Shown here in pieces: positions 1 through 8,351 of a stretch of 25,571 nt of DNA. Position 1 is the first letter of the stretch, and every line of letters begins with the position of its first letter. The notes beneath the pieces were generated by a model. The model searched no databases and was not told the DNA's origin. It saw only the letters and a list, made by a program, of their open reading frames with translations. Origin of the DNA: TMED27 sp964350695 (lineage in GTDB: Bacteria; Pseudomonadota; Alphaproteobacteria; Micavibrionales; Micavibrionaceae); assembly GCA_964350695.1 (NCBI GenBank), contig CAYGKM010000019.1:1-25571 (forward strand), given 5' to 3'. The position numbers and the translations under genes were made by a program.

Positions 1-1
1 T

Positions 2-520
2 ATGAGCAAATTTATTCTTCCCTATAAAGGCATTGTACCTAAAATCCATAAGAGCGTGTTTGTTGCGCCGACAGCCGCCATTGCGGGGGATGTGGAGATT
101 GGCGAGGACAGCTCGGTTTGGTTTTGCGTTTCTATGCGCGGGGATGTGAATGATATCAAGATCGGTAAGCGCACGAATATCCAAGATGGCAGCGTTTTGC
201 ACGTGACGCGCGGGGTTTCCGGTTGTTATGTAGGGGATGATGTGACGGTGGGGCATATGGCGCTGCTTCATGCCTGCACGATTGGCAATCGGGTGCTGAT
301 CGGGATGAAGGCGTGCGTGATGGATAAGGCGATTGTAGAGGACGGTGCGATGGTGGCGGCGGGGGCGCTTGTGACTCCGGGGAAAATTGTGCCATCGGGG
401 CAGCTTTGGGCGGGAAGCCCTGCGCGGTATATGCGGGACTTGAGTGAGGAGGAGATTCAGTTCCTGAAAATTTCGGCTGATAATTATGTGCGCGATGCGG
501 CTGAATATTTGAAGGCTTAA
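2..520 (+). CDS. Gamma-class carbonic anhydrase family protein (left-handed beta-helix)
   Basis: 172 residues. The protein has hexapeptide-repeat periodicity throughout (I/V-G-x-x pattern from about residue 28 to 130), as in left-handed beta-helix trimers of the gamma carbonic anhydrase/YrdA/PaaY group. The three expected metal-ligand histidines are visible as H67, H85 and H90. The conserved R46-G-D, Q61-D62 and the N-terminal stretch before the helix are also present. The family binds zinc or iron at trimer interfaces; some members hydrate CO2, while others have no measured activity, so the reaction is inferred from family only. The ATG is the second base of the window, so no ribosome binding site can be checked, but the N-terminus matches the usual family start and the length (about 170-180) is normal. 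It lies 57 bases upstream of an unknown gene on the same strand. Confidence 0.9.
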   Translation: MSKFILPYKGIVPKIHKSVFVAPTAAIAGDVEIGEDSSVWFCVSMRGDVNDIKIGKRTNIQDGSVLHVTRGVSGCYVGDDVTVGHMALLHACTIGNRVLIGMKACVMDKAIVEDGAMVAAGALVTPGKIVPSGQLWAGSPARYMRDLSEEEIQFLKISADNYVRDAAEYLKA

Positions 521-577
521 AGTTCTTGCATTTTTTTGCCTATTTTAATATGTTACGTAAAATTATAGAGGTTTAAA

Positions 578-1249
578 ATGGCGAAACACCAAAAGCATGC
601 AGGGCAAACCCCCATTCCTATGCATCCATTTGTGATGGAGTTGGCTATTCAGCATTTCGGTCATGCGTTTGCGGAATTTATGGATGCGGAAGAGCTTCGC
701 CATAAACAGTTTATGATGTTGCCTGATGGTATGGCGGTTGGCGAAGGTTCGCCCTTGCATAAGCTTTTTGGTGAGGTTAGTCAGAGCGATCTTGCTCAAA
801 GGTTACAACAAAGAGCGATGGTTATTGTGAATATGTTCAGAGCTTTTGGTCTGTTTGAAGATTCCAGAGATATTATCAAAACAGTGAATGATGTGTCTGC
901 GCAAGAGGTTAGCAAGCAAAGAATGGCGGGGCTGCCAAAAGCACATTGGCAGGAAACGAAAGAGCTGCTCTCTGCGCGATATGTTGAGGCTCCTTGCCCT
1001 GATGAGGCGGCTTGGGCAGAGCAAACGCAAGCTGCGCGGCAGTTTGTTCGCAATATTCTGACGGCTTCAACGCGTTTTAGAAAGCCGGACGATTATGATC
1101 AGTTGCCTGATTATTATAAGGCGGAAATGGATAAGGTGGGGGATGTTGTTGTGGAGCTACAAAAGCATCTTATTGCGCATTATGATGCTACGCCTGTTCT
1201 TGCGTTTAAAGATGTGGTTTCGAATGACCCATCTGCGTTTGGAAGTTAA
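578..1249 (+). CDS. Uncharacterised soluble alpha-helical protein, 223 aa
   Basis: I do not recognise this family. The 223-residue product has no signal peptide or membrane segment. It looks mostly alpha-helical and charged, is rich in His, Met and Gln near the N-terminus, and contains a single cysteine near residue 147. The start is supported by a GAGG motif at 568-571, six bases before the ATG. A weak sigma70-like pair (TTGCAT at 526-531 and TATGTT at 549-554, spacer 17) lies in the 57-base gap upstream, so it may have its own promoter. The gene converges on phaC and the two stop codons overlap in TTAA at 1246-1249. The proximity to phaC is suggestive of nothing firm: no phasin signature is visible. 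Confidence 0.75.
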   Translation: MAKHQKHAGQTPIPMHPFVMELAIQHFGHAFAEFMDAEELRHKQFMMLPDGMAVGEGSPLHKLFGEVSQSDLAQRLQQRAMVIVNMFRAFGLFEDSRDIIKTVNDVSAQEVSKQRMAGLPKAHWQETKELLSARYVEAPCPDEAAWAEQTQAARQFVRNILTASTRFRKPDDYDQLPDYYKAEMDKVGDVVVELQKHLIAHYDATPVLAFKDVVSNDPSAFGS

Positions 1250-3123
1250 TCACTCTTTACCATCACGTACCGGCCCGGAGCGGGTTCAATTTCGGATTTG
1301 ATTTCGCGGGCGGGTGTTTCGCCGTTGCCAAACTCTTTGACCCAATCATTCCAGTGGTTCCACCATGAGCCTTCGGTTTCAACCGCGCCTTCGAGCCAAT
1401 CTTCCGCAAGGCCGGGCGCGTCATCGGATGACCAGAAATTATATTTGTTTTTCGCAGGCGGGTTTACGACGCCCGCAATGTGGCCTGAGCCGGCGAGGGT
1501 GAACGTCTTTGGGCCGCCGAGAAGCTGCGTGGTTGCGTATGTGGCTTCCCACGGCGCGATATGGTCTTCCTTTGCGGAGAGGAAGTAGCAGGGCGTTTCG
1601 ATGATGCGGACATCAATCTTAACGCCGTCAATTTCGATGCCGTCGACGTCTTTCAGACGGTTTTGCTGATACATATTTTTCAAATAGAAGATATGCATGG
1701 CGCTTGGCATGTTTGTGGCGTCATCGTTCCAGTAGAGCAGATCGAAGGGGAAGTTTTCCTTGCCCATCAAATAGTTGTTCACGACGAAAGACCAGATGAG
1801 ATCGTTTGCGCGGAGCAGGGAGAATGTTTGCTTCATCTTGCTTGCGGGGAAGACGCCTTTGGCTTTCATGGTTTCTTCCATGTCGTTCAGCATGGCTTCG
1901 CCCATGAAGAGTTTCATATCGCCGGATTTTTCGAAGTCCACCATTGTGGTCAGGAAGGTGGCCGATGCGATGCGGTTTTCTTGCCCTTTTGCGGCGAGGT
2001 AGGCCATTGTTGTGGTGAGAAGAGTTCCGCCGAGGCAGTAGCCGATGGCGTTTACGTCCGGCTCGCCTGTGATGTCCTGAATTTTGTCAAGGGCGGCGAG
2101 GATGCCCTCGCGCATGTAATCTTCGAATGTTTTTTGCGACAGTTTTGCGTCGGGGTTGACCCATGAGATGCAAAATACTGTGTGGCCTTGGTCTACGGCC
2201 CATTTGATGTAGGAGTTTTCCGGCTTTAGATCGAGGATGTAGAATTTGTTGATCCACGGCGGGGAGATCAAAATGGGGCGTTTGGCGACTTTGTCCGTTG
2301 TGGGTTTGTATTGGATGAGCTGCATGAGGTCTGTTTCAAAGACAACAGAGCCTTCGGTTGTGGCAAGGTCCTTGCCCAGTGTGAAGGCGGTTGTGTCGGT
2401 CATCGAGATGTCGAGTACGCCTTTGCCGCGGGTCAGGTCTTCGTTGAAATTCTGCAAACCTTTCACAAGGTTTTGACCGCCTGTTGCGATGGTTTCGCGC
2501 AGGACAACGGGGTTGGTCATTAGGAAGTTGCTGGGTGAGAGGGCATCCATGATTAATTTCGTTGAGAAAGAGAGCTTATTTTTTTGCTCTTTCGTGAGGC
2601 CGTTTGTTTCTTCGATGGTGTCTTCCACGAAGTTGCAGGCCAGAAGGTAGTATTGTTTCAGGAAGTCAAATAGGGTGCTGTCACTCCATGCTTCATCGGC
2701 AAAACGCTTGTCGCCTTTTTTCGGCTCGGCAATCGGGGCAACATCTTTTCCGGCAAGGCGCTGCATGCTGGCGTTCCAGAGGTTCATTTGTTTTTGTGCA
2801 TAATCCATTTGTTTGGACATGAAGCCCATAGGGTTTGCGCCCATTTCGGCCATCATTTTGAAGGCGTCGGGCATGACGTTGAAAGGGTCGGGGCTTGGCA
2901 TTTCTTGCGCTTGCGGGGATGAGAGGTCTTTTTGGTATTGCTCTACCATCTTTATGAATTGGGGCTGGGATTTTTGATAGGCATTCATCAATGCTTGAGA
3001 CAGTGCCATAGGATCAGGCATTTGTTCTGTCGATTGCTTTTTTGCGCCGTTTTGCGCTTTGGCGCCGTTGTCGTTTTGTGCGTCTTTGTTCTTGGGCATG
3101 TTGAATACTACCTGAGCCATCAT
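1246..3123 (-). CDS. phaC: Class I poly(3-hydroxyalkanoate) synthase PhaC
   Basis: 625 residues. PhaC polymerises hydroxyacyl-CoA into polyhydroxyalkanoate storage granules in the cytoplasm. The lipase-like box G-Y-C-L-G-G places the nucleophile at C363. D520 (in E-D-H-I-A-P-W) and H548 (in G-S-G-H-I-A-G) complete the catalytic triad, with family-typical spacing. The class I alpha/beta-hydrolase core spans about residues 170-600. The first 120 residues are low-complexity and Met/Gln/Lys-rich, longer than in many homologues. Two adjacent ATG codons (3123 and 3120) could start it, with AAGAAGATGAA just upstream. No phaA, phaB, phaR or phasin gene is adjacent, so precursor supply must be encoded elsewhere. 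Its 3' end overlaps the convergent unknown gene by four bases, leaving no room for a terminator. Confidence 0.97.
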   Translation of the reverse strand: MMAQVVFNMPKNKDAQNDNGAKAQNGAKKQSTEQMPDPMALSQALMNAYQKSQPQFIKMVEQYQKDLSSPQAQEMPSPDPFNVMPDAFKMMAEMGANPMGFMSKQMDYAQKQMNLWNASMQRLAGKDVAPIAEPKKGDKRFADEAWSDSTLFDFLKQYYLLACNFVEDTIEETNGLTKEQKNKLSFSTKLIMDALSPSNFLMTNPVVLRETIATGGQNLVKGLQNFNEDLTRGKGVLDISMTDTTAFTLGKDLATTEGSVVFETDLMQLIQYKPTTDKVAKRPILISPPWINKFYILDLKPENSYIKWAVDQGHTVFCISWVNPDAKLSQKTFEDYMREGILAALDKIQDITGEPDVNAIGYCLGGTLLTTTMAYLAAKGQENRIASATFLTTMVDFEKSGDMKLFMGEAMLNDMEETMKAKGVFPASKMKQTFSLLRANDLIWSFVVNNYLMGKENFPFDLLYWNDDATNMPSAMHIFYLKNMYQQNRLKDVDGIEIDGVKIDVRIIETPCYFLSAKEDHIAPWEATYATTQLLGGPKTFTLAGSGHIAGVVNPPAKNKYNFWSSDDAPGLAEDWLEGAVETEGSWWNHWNDWVKEFGNGETPAREIKSEIEPAPGRYVMVKSD

Positions 3124-3253
3124 TTCATCTTCTTTGTGTAAAGGATTGGGAACGCAGCAAAAAGAGTGGGTACACTACAACAGAATCAGACAAAAATCGA
3201 ACTTAAAATTTGCTGCAGTTGCAAAGGGTGTGGAATCGGTTAAATATAGACAA

Positions 3254-3604
3254 ATGATGAAATCCTTTCCCCTGCTTCTTTGCATTTTGTGTGCCAGTTT
3301 CGTTCTGGCGGGTTGTTCTTATTTTGATACGGGCGAGCAGCTTTCTGCGTCTGCTTCCGATATCGAGCAGGTTGATCTTGCGCCGACATATGACTTGCCG
3401 AGCTTGCCGGAACTGGTTGCGCGGCAATCACGCGGGCGTGTGCAGATTTTTCCGTTAGACGGGCCGCAAGCTGATTTATCATATGCGCCCGCGGCGGAGA
3501 TGAATATGCAGCCAGTGCAGGCGGTGCCGCCAGAGGGGCAATCTGCGTTTCTTGATTTCGCGCGCTCTCCCTTTACAACCGAAGCGACGCCCGCTATACG
3601 CTAA
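3254..3604 (+). CDS. Small putative lipoprotein, 116 aa
   Basis: The reading frame is open upstream, but the ATG at 3254 (or the adjacent one at 3257) puts a classical type II signal peptide at the N-terminus: K3, a hydrophobic run at residues 6-18, then the lipobox V-L-A-G-C with the lipidated cysteine at C21. The mature part, about 95 residues, is acidic and Pro/Ala-rich and probably largely unstructured; I recognise no domain. No clear Shine-Dalgarno lies upstream of 3254. A weak TTGCAA...TAAATA pair at 3219-3246 would put transcription start close to the ATG, so a leaderless message is possible. It is divergent from phaC across 130 bases and followed 31 bases later by hom on the same strand. 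Its function is unknown. Confidence 0.7.
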   Translation: MMKSFPLLLCILCASFVLAGCSYFDTGEQLSASASDIEQVDLAPTYDLPSLPELVARQSRGRVQIFPLDGPQADLSYAPAAEMNMQPVQAVPPEGQSAFLDFARSPFTTEATPAIR

Positions 3605-3635
3605 ATAAATTTAAAATTTCAAGGATTTACGAATT

Positions 3636-4931
3636 ATGAAGCCGCTTCGTTTAGGGATTGCAGGATTGGGTACTGTTGGTGTTGGGGTTGTTAAAATCAT
3701 ACAGCAGCATGCGGAGGTTTTGGCGGCGCGCTCTGGCGGGCGGGCGATTGAGATTACGGCTGTTTCGGCACGGGACGCAGGCAAAGACCGCGGCGTTGAT
3801 ATATCCGCGTATGCATGGGTTGATAATGCTGCGGATTTGGCGGCGCGTGATGACGTGGATGTTGTGGTTGAGTTGATTGGCGGGTCTGAAGGATTGGCGT
3901 TGACCCTCGTTAAGGCCGCGCTTGAAAGCGGCAAGCATGTTGTGACCGCAAATAAGGCGCTGCTGGCGCATCACGGGCATAAGTTGGCGAGCATTGCGGA
4001 AAGCAAAGGCGTTTCGCTTAATTATGAAGCGGCGGTGGCGGGCGGCATTCCCGTGATTAAATCTATCCGCGAGGCCTTTGCGGGCAATCAAGTGAACGCA
4101 GTTTACGGGATTTTGAACGGCACGTGTAATTATATGCTTACGGCGATGCGCGAGACGGGCAAGCCGTTTGATGAGATTTTGAAAGAAGCGCAAGAGGCAG
4201 GATATGCCGAGGCAGATCCGACATTCGATGTAGACGGGATTGATGCGGGGCACAAGCTTGCATTGCTATCGAGTATTGCTTTCGGGGTGAAGCCTGATTT
4301 CACCAATCTGGATATTACGGGCATTCGCGCCGTTACGGCGACGGACATCAAGAATGCAGGTGATTTGGGCTATCGGATTAAGCTTTTGGGTATCGCCAAG
4401 CGCATTGATGATAAAATTTTGCAGGTGATGGAGCCGTGTTTGGTACCGCTCAGCAATCCGATGGGCGTGATTGAGGATGTTTATAACGCGCTGTATGTGG
4501 ATTGCGATGCGGTGGAAACGACGCTGATGACGGGTAAAGGCGCGGGGCAGGGGCCAACGGCGTCGGCGGTTATGAGCGATGTTGTTGATATTGCGCGCGG
4601 ATTTGTTGTGCCGACATTCGGGGTTCCTGCGGCGGAGCTGAAAACCGCGGAATGGATGGATTTAAACGAGATGGAGAGCCGCTATTATCTGCGCTTGATG
4701 GTAACGGACAAGGCGGGGGTGATCGCCGATGTGAGTGCGATTTTGAAGCAGCTGAATATCTCGATTGATGATTTGGTGCAGCATGCGCAGGGTTCTGATG
4801 AGGCTGTGGCGGTGGTTTTAACAACCGATACAGTGAAGCGCGGGGATATGATGGACGCGGTCGAGATGTTCAGGAATTTGACGGCGGTGGTGGAAGAGCC
4901 TTGTCTCATGCGCATTGAAGAGCTAGAGTAG
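3636..4931 (+). CDS. hom: Homoserine dehydrogenase with C-terminal ACT domain
   Basis: 431 residues. The enzyme reduces aspartate semialdehyde to homoserine with NAD(P)H, the branch point to threonine and methionine. The dinucleotide fold starts at G7 with G-x-A-G-L-G-T-V-G. The family signature G-I-L-N-G-T-C-N-Y follows in the substrate domain (about residues 150-320). From Y351 a C-terminal ACT domain (Y-L-R-L-M-V-T-D-K-A-G-V) is visible; in this family it binds the feedback inhibitor threonine. The size (about 430) is normal for the monofunctional alphaproteobacterial form. AAGGA lies about ten bases before the ATG. glpX follows after 25 bases, the hom-glpX-recJ order commonly seen in Alphaproteobacteria. 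In many relatives an aminotransferase gene precedes hom; here a small lipoprotein takes that place. Confidence 0.97.
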   Translation: MKPLRLGIAGLGTVGVGVVKIIQQHAEVLAARSGGRAIEITAVSARDAGKDRGVDISAYAWVDNAADLAARDDVDVVVELIGGSEGLALTLVKAALESGKHVVTANKALLAHHGHKLASIAESKGVSLNYEAAVAGGIPVIKSIREAFAGNQVNAVYGILNGTCNYMLTAMRETGKPFDEILKEAQEAGYAEADPTFDVDGIDAGHKLALLSSIAFGVKPDFTNLDITGIRAVTATDIKNAGDLGYRIKLLGIAKRIDDKILQVMEPCLVPLSNPMGVIEDVYNALYVDCDAVETTLMTGKGAGQGPTASAVMSDVVDIARGFVVPTFGVPAAELKTAEWMDLNEMESRYYLRLMVTDKAGVIADVSAILKQLNISIDDLVQHAQGSDEAVAVVLTTDTVKRGDMMDAVEMFRNLTAVVEEPCLMRIEELE

Positions 4932-4956
4932 GCGCGAATTTTAAAGGACTATACGT

Positions 4957-5985
4957 ATGACACAGTCACAGAAAGCAGAGATAATGGGCAATACCGAAGC
5001 ATTTATGGATCGTAACCTTGCGATGGAGGTTGCGCGCGTAACCGAAGCGGCGGCTTTGGCGGCTTCTAAGCTTGTCGGGCGCGGCGATAAAATGGCGGCG
5101 GATCAGGTTGCGGTGGATGCGATGCGCGATGCGCTGAACTCGCTTCATATTCGCGGCACGGTTGTGATTGGTGAAGGTGAGCGCGACGAAGCGCCGATGC
5201 TTTATATTGGTGAAGAAGTTGGCGACGGCTTTAAAACAGGTGGGGGCCCAGAGATTGATATCGCGCTTGATCCTTTGGAAGGCACGGATATTACCGCGGC
5301 AGGCGGGCCGAACGCGCTGGCGGTTATTGCGATGACGGATAAGGGCGGGTTTTTGAACGCGCCGGATACGTATATGGATAAAATTGCTGTTGGTCCCGGG
5401 GTTGATCCTTCGATACTTGATCTTGATGCGCCGATTGCCGAAGTGCTTGCGAAGCTTGCCAAAGAAAAAGGCGGCAACGTCAATGATTTGAATGTGTGTA
5501 TTTTGGATCGTCCGCGTCATGCAGATTTGATCGCGGGGGTTCGCGCCGCGGGTGCGCGCATTACTTTGATTGGTGATGGTGATGTGTCGGCGGTGATTGC
5601 GACGACTGACCCTGATACCGGGATTGATCTTTATGTTGGGAATGGCGGCGCGCCTGAGGGCGTTTTGGCTGCGGCTGCGCTGCAATGTACGGGCGGCGCG
5701 ATGCTTGGCCGTCTTGTGTTCCATACAGATGTCGAGCGTGAGCGCGCGGAGAGATGGGGCATTACGGACCTCAATAAGATTTATACGACCGATGATTTGG
5801 CCAAAGGCGATAATGTGATGTTTGCGGCGACTGGCGTGACAGACGGCACGATGCTACGCGGTGTGCGCCGTTATGCGGGCGGGGCGAAGACGTCTACGAT
5901 TGTTATGCGCTCCAAGTCCGGAACTGTCCGCCGCATCGAAGCGACGCATAATTTCAAAAGAAAAACATGGATTAAATCCATTTAA
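4957..5985 (+). CDS. glpX: Class II fructose-1,6-bisphosphatase GlpX
   Basis: 342 residues. The enzyme removes the 1-phosphate from fructose-1,6-bisphosphate in gluconeogenesis; alphaproteobacterial homologues can also act on sedoheptulose-1,7-bisphosphate. Family motifs are clear: I-G-E-G-E-R-D-E-A-P-M (residues 71-81) and the metal-binding D105-P-L-E-G-T110 of the lithium-sensitive phosphatase fold. The C-terminal R-Y-A-G-G-A-K-T-S-T-I-V-M-R segment is also typical. The start at 4957 is supported by AAAGGAC about ten bases upstream; in-frame ATGs at 4984 and 5005 are alternatives because the first 16 residues are poorly conserved in the family. It is probably cotranscribed with hom (25-base gap). 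It is followed by a 9-nt-periodic inverted repeat rather than a conventional terminator. Confidence 0.96.
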   Translation: MTQSQKAEIMGNTEAFMDRNLAMEVARVTEAAALAASKLVGRGDKMAADQVAVDAMRDALNSLHIRGTVVIGEGERDEAPMLYIGEEVGDGFKTGGGPEIDIALDPLEGTDITAAGGPNALAVIAMTDKGGFLNAPDTYMDKIAVGPGVDPSILDLDAPIAEVLAKLAKEKGGNVNDLNVCILDRPRHADLIAGVRAAGARITLIGDGDVSAVIATTDPDTGIDLYVGNGGAPEGVLAAAALQCTGGAMLGRLVFHTDVERERAERWGITDLNKIYTTDDLAKGDNVMFAATGVTDGTMLRGVRRYAGGAKTSTIVMRSKSGTVRRIEATHNFKRKTWIKSI

Positions 5986-5990
5986 GTGTT

Positions 5991-6062
5991 CACCACTAAG
6001 GTCACAAAGTTCACTAAGAGAAATTAATTAAAAACCTTGGTGCACTTGGTGTGCTTGGTGGT
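5991..6062. repeat. 9-nt-periodic imperfect inverted repeat between glpX and recJ
   Basis: The left arm (5991-6018) is three copies of a 9-base unit, CAC-(T/A)AAG-NN. The right arm (6034-6062) is three copies of C-TTGGTG-NN, the reverse complement of the same unit with C in place of T. The arms pair over about 27 bases with a mismatch at roughly every fourth position, many of which become G-U pairs in RNA. The loop is the AT-rich 6019-6033, containing TTAATTAA. It fills nearly the whole glpX-recJ gap, and its right arm ends 12 bases before the recJ ATG. It could be a dispersed intergenic repeat, a processing or attenuation hairpin, or both. No poly-T tract directly follows that would make it a standard terminator. 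Confidence 0.8.
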
Positions 6063-6074
6063 TAAAATCTTTTT

Positions 6075-7883
6075 ATGGATTCTCTTTCATTCAATAAAGC
6101 GCAGTGGCTTATGCCTGATGCCGAGCTGTCGGTTGTTGAGCGCATTGCGCGGCAGCATGATTTGCCCGAGGTGGTTGCGCGGATATTGATTCAGCGCGGC
6201 GTGCCGAGCGAAGATATCCATGCTTTCCTTCATCCCACACTGAAAGACCATTTTCCTGATCCGTTTTCATTGAAAGACATGGACGCGCTGGCGGAGTATA
6301 TGGCGGCGGCGATTGATGCGAAGAAAAACATCGCGATTTTCGGGGATTTTGATGTGGACGGAGCGACGTCTTCGGCGTTGATGCATCGCTTCTTGAAGCT
6401 GTGCGGGGTTGATGCGCCGATTTATATTCCCGGGCGATTGACCGAAGGCTATGGGCCGAATGTTGATGCGCTTCAGTCTTTGAAGGATGACGGGGCGGAA
6501 GTGTTGTTTTTGCTCGATTGTGGGACAACGGCGTTTGATGTTGTGCAGGCGGCGTCCGATATGGGGCTGGATATTATTATTCTCGATCACCATGAAGCGG
6601 AAGAGAAGCTGCCCGCGGCAAAATTTGTGATTAACCCCAAGCGTAAAGATGACCGGTCAAATCTGGATGTTCTGGCGGCTGTGGGGGTGACGTTCCTGAC
6701 CTGCGTGGCGATTAATAACAAGCTGAAAGCCTTAAAGTTTTTTGAGAATAACGGCGTCGATGCTCCTGATATGCGAAGGTTTTTGGACATCCTCGCGTTT
6801 GGCACTGTATGTGACATGGTGCCGCTTACGGGGGCGAATAGATTATTTGTTAAGCATGGTTTTCGGGCGATGCAAAATGGATCGAATGTGGGTCTTAATG
6901 CACTGATTGAAGTGTCGAAAATCAGCGGGCCTTTGTCGCCCTACCATGCGGGGTTTGTTTTGGGGCCGAGGATTAATGCAGGATCACGCGTGCATAAATC
7001 TGATTTGGGGGCGCGGCTTCTTTCCACCGAAGATGCGGCGGAGGCGAATGATATCGCGTGGACGCTGAATGATTGTAACGATAAGCGCAAGAGCATTCAG
7101 ATGGAGATGGAGCGCGAGGCGATAAACCAAGTTGAGGATATGGCGCTTGATCAAAACCCGATCCTTTTTGTGGCCTCCGAGAATTTTCATCAGGGCCTTA
7201 GCGGTTTGGTCGCGGGGCGATTGAAGGAGAAATACGGGAAGCCTGCGGTTTTGGTCGCGTTTGCGGAAAATGAAAAGGGCGAGATTGAGGGGCGCGGGTC
7301 TGGGCGCTCGGTCGCGGGCATTCACATTGCGCAGGCCTTTATTGATGCGCGAAATGCGGGGGTCATTGAAAAGGGCGGCGGTCATGCGATGGCGGGCGGG
7401 TTTACGCTTGCGAAAGATAAGGTAGAAGCGTTCAAGGCGTTTCTTTATGAGCATATTGAAAAGCAGATGAAGAGTGCGAGCGCGAATATTCATACTGTCG
7501 TTGATGGGGTTTTGAGCGTGCGCGGCGCTACGCCTGCTTTTGTGAGGCTTGTGCAGGGTGATCTCGGGCCGTTCGGGCAAGAGCATCCGGAGCCGTTGTT
7601 TTTGTTTCAGAATGTAAGAATTTGGAGCGCGGATATTGTCGGCGAGGCGCATATACGGGTCATGATCTCCGATTGGGAAGGCGGAAGCCGGATGAAGGCG
7701 ATGGGGTTTCGAAGCGTTGGCACGCCGCTTGGGGACGCGCTTTTGAAAGAGGGGCGCAGCGCCTTTGATATTCTCGGGACGATCAAAATTGATAATTGGG
7801 GCGGGCAGGATAAGGTCGAGATGCATATTAAAGATGCGGCCTTTACATCAGAAGAGCTTGCACAGAAATCAGCGATCCTATAA
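6075..7883 (+). CDS. recJ: Single-stranded-DNA-specific 5'-3' exonuclease RecJ
   Basis: 602 residues. RecJ degrades single-stranded DNA 5' to 3' in RecFOR recombination, base-excision and mismatch repair. DHH-superfamily metal motifs are intact: F-G-D91-F-D93-V-D95, D171-H172-H173, and the DHHA1 motif G434-G-G-H437-A-M-A-G-G. The C-terminal 130 residues correspond to the RecJ OB-fold region. The length is usual. No good Shine-Dalgarno is visible: the only purine-rich motif, GGTGG at 6057-6061, lies 13 bases from the ATG and inside the right arm of the preceding inverted repeat. A hairpin there could mask initiation or couple it to glpX transcription. The following gene starts nine bases after the recJ stop, so the two are probably cotranscribed. 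Confidence 0.97.
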   Translation: MDSLSFNKAQWLMPDAELSVVERIARQHDLPEVVARILIQRGVPSEDIHAFLHPTLKDHFPDPFSLKDMDALAEYMAAAIDAKKNIAIFGDFDVDGATSSALMHRFLKLCGVDAPIYIPGRLTEGYGPNVDALQSLKDDGAEVLFLLDCGTTAFDVVQAASDMGLDIIILDHHEAEEKLPAAKFVINPKRKDDRSNLDVLAAVGVTFLTCVAINNKLKALKFFENNGVDAPDMRRFLDILAFGTVCDMVPLTGANRLFVKHGFRAMQNGSNVGLNALIEVSKISGPLSPYHAGFVLGPRINAGSRVHKSDLGARLLSTEDAAEANDIAWTLNDCNDKRKSIQMEMEREAINQVEDMALDQNPILFVASENFHQGLSGLVAGRLKEKYGKPAVLVAFAENEKGEIEGRGSGRSVAGIHIAQAFIDARNAGVIEKGGGHAMAGGFTLAKDKVEAFKAFLYEHIEKQMKSASANIHTVVDGVLSVRGATPAFVRLVQGDLGPFGQEHPEPLFLFQNVRIWSADIVGEAHIRVMISDWEGGSRMKAMGFRSVGTPLGDALLKEGRSAFDILGTIKIDNWGGQDKVEMHIKDAAFTSEELAQKSAIL

Positions 7884-7892
7884 ATACACGGG

Positions 7893-8351
7893 ATGAATAA
7901 ATCCGTACATAAGCATCAGAAGAAATTGCTCTGGGTGGTCGTGTTGACCGAGAGTTCGCATGTTTTTTGCTGCGTTTTACCTATGCTTTTCTCACTCGTC
8001 AGCTTGCTCAGCACCTTTGGGCTTGTTGCGGCGATGCCAGGGTGGTTGGAGCATTTGCATGAGGTTATGCATGGCTATGAGCCGCTAATGATCGGGTTTT
8101 CATGCGCAGTTGTCGCTTTGGGGTGGGGGTTGCATTATCTGGGGCATCATCTGAATAAGATTGGCCCGCACGAACATACATGCTGTGATCATGACCATGG
8201 CGCGCCTGCGAAGGCCTCAACGACGCACAAAATCCTAGTGGCTGCGAGCGTCTTGCTTGTGATTAATGTGGGGGTTTATTTCGGGTTTCATCGCGGTATG
8301 GATGAGGCGGCGCATCGTGAAAATGAGCTTGAAGTTCACGAGCAACTCTAA
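7893..8351 (+). CDS. Small Cys/His-rich integral membrane protein, MerC-like
   Basis: 152 residues with about four predicted membrane segments (roughly residues 12-29, 31-48, 63-84 and 113-133). The first membrane segment runs into a C26-C27-x-x-P30 motif preceded by H23. The loop between segments 3 and 4 is very His/Cys-rich: H85-H86, H93, H95, C97-C98, H100, H102. Paired cysteines in the first segment plus a second pair in a loop recall the MerC/MerT mercury-transport families, and such proteins in non-mercury contexts are annotated MerC-domain. A metal-handling role (Hg, Zn, Cu) is inference only; no merA, merR or merP lies nearby. No clear ribosome binding site is seen, and it may be translated by coupling to recJ, nine bases upstream. 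Its stop overlaps that of convergent hisI (8348-8351). Confidence 0.75.
   Translation: MNKSVHKHQKKLLWVVVLTESSHVFCCVLPMLFSLVSLLSTFGLVAAMPGWLEHLHEVMHGYEPLMIGFSCAVVALGWGLHYLGHHLNKIGPHEHTCCDHDHGAPAKASTTHKILVAASVLLVINVGVYFGFHRGMDEAAHRENELEVHEQL

Noticed and set aside
3134..3253. 40-codon N-terminal extension of the small lipoprotein
   Set aside because: It would bury the signal peptide and lipobox; the start at 3254 places the lipobox cysteine at residue 21.
4966..5724. Long minus-strand open frame opposite glpX (252 codons)
   Set aside because: Fully inside glpX, whose product has clear family motifs. The antisense product is Arg/His/Asn-rich, as expected from the complement of GC-biased codons. 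Similar antisense frames at 3651-4253, 6984-7826, 10741-11346 and 1561-2166 were rejected for the same reason.
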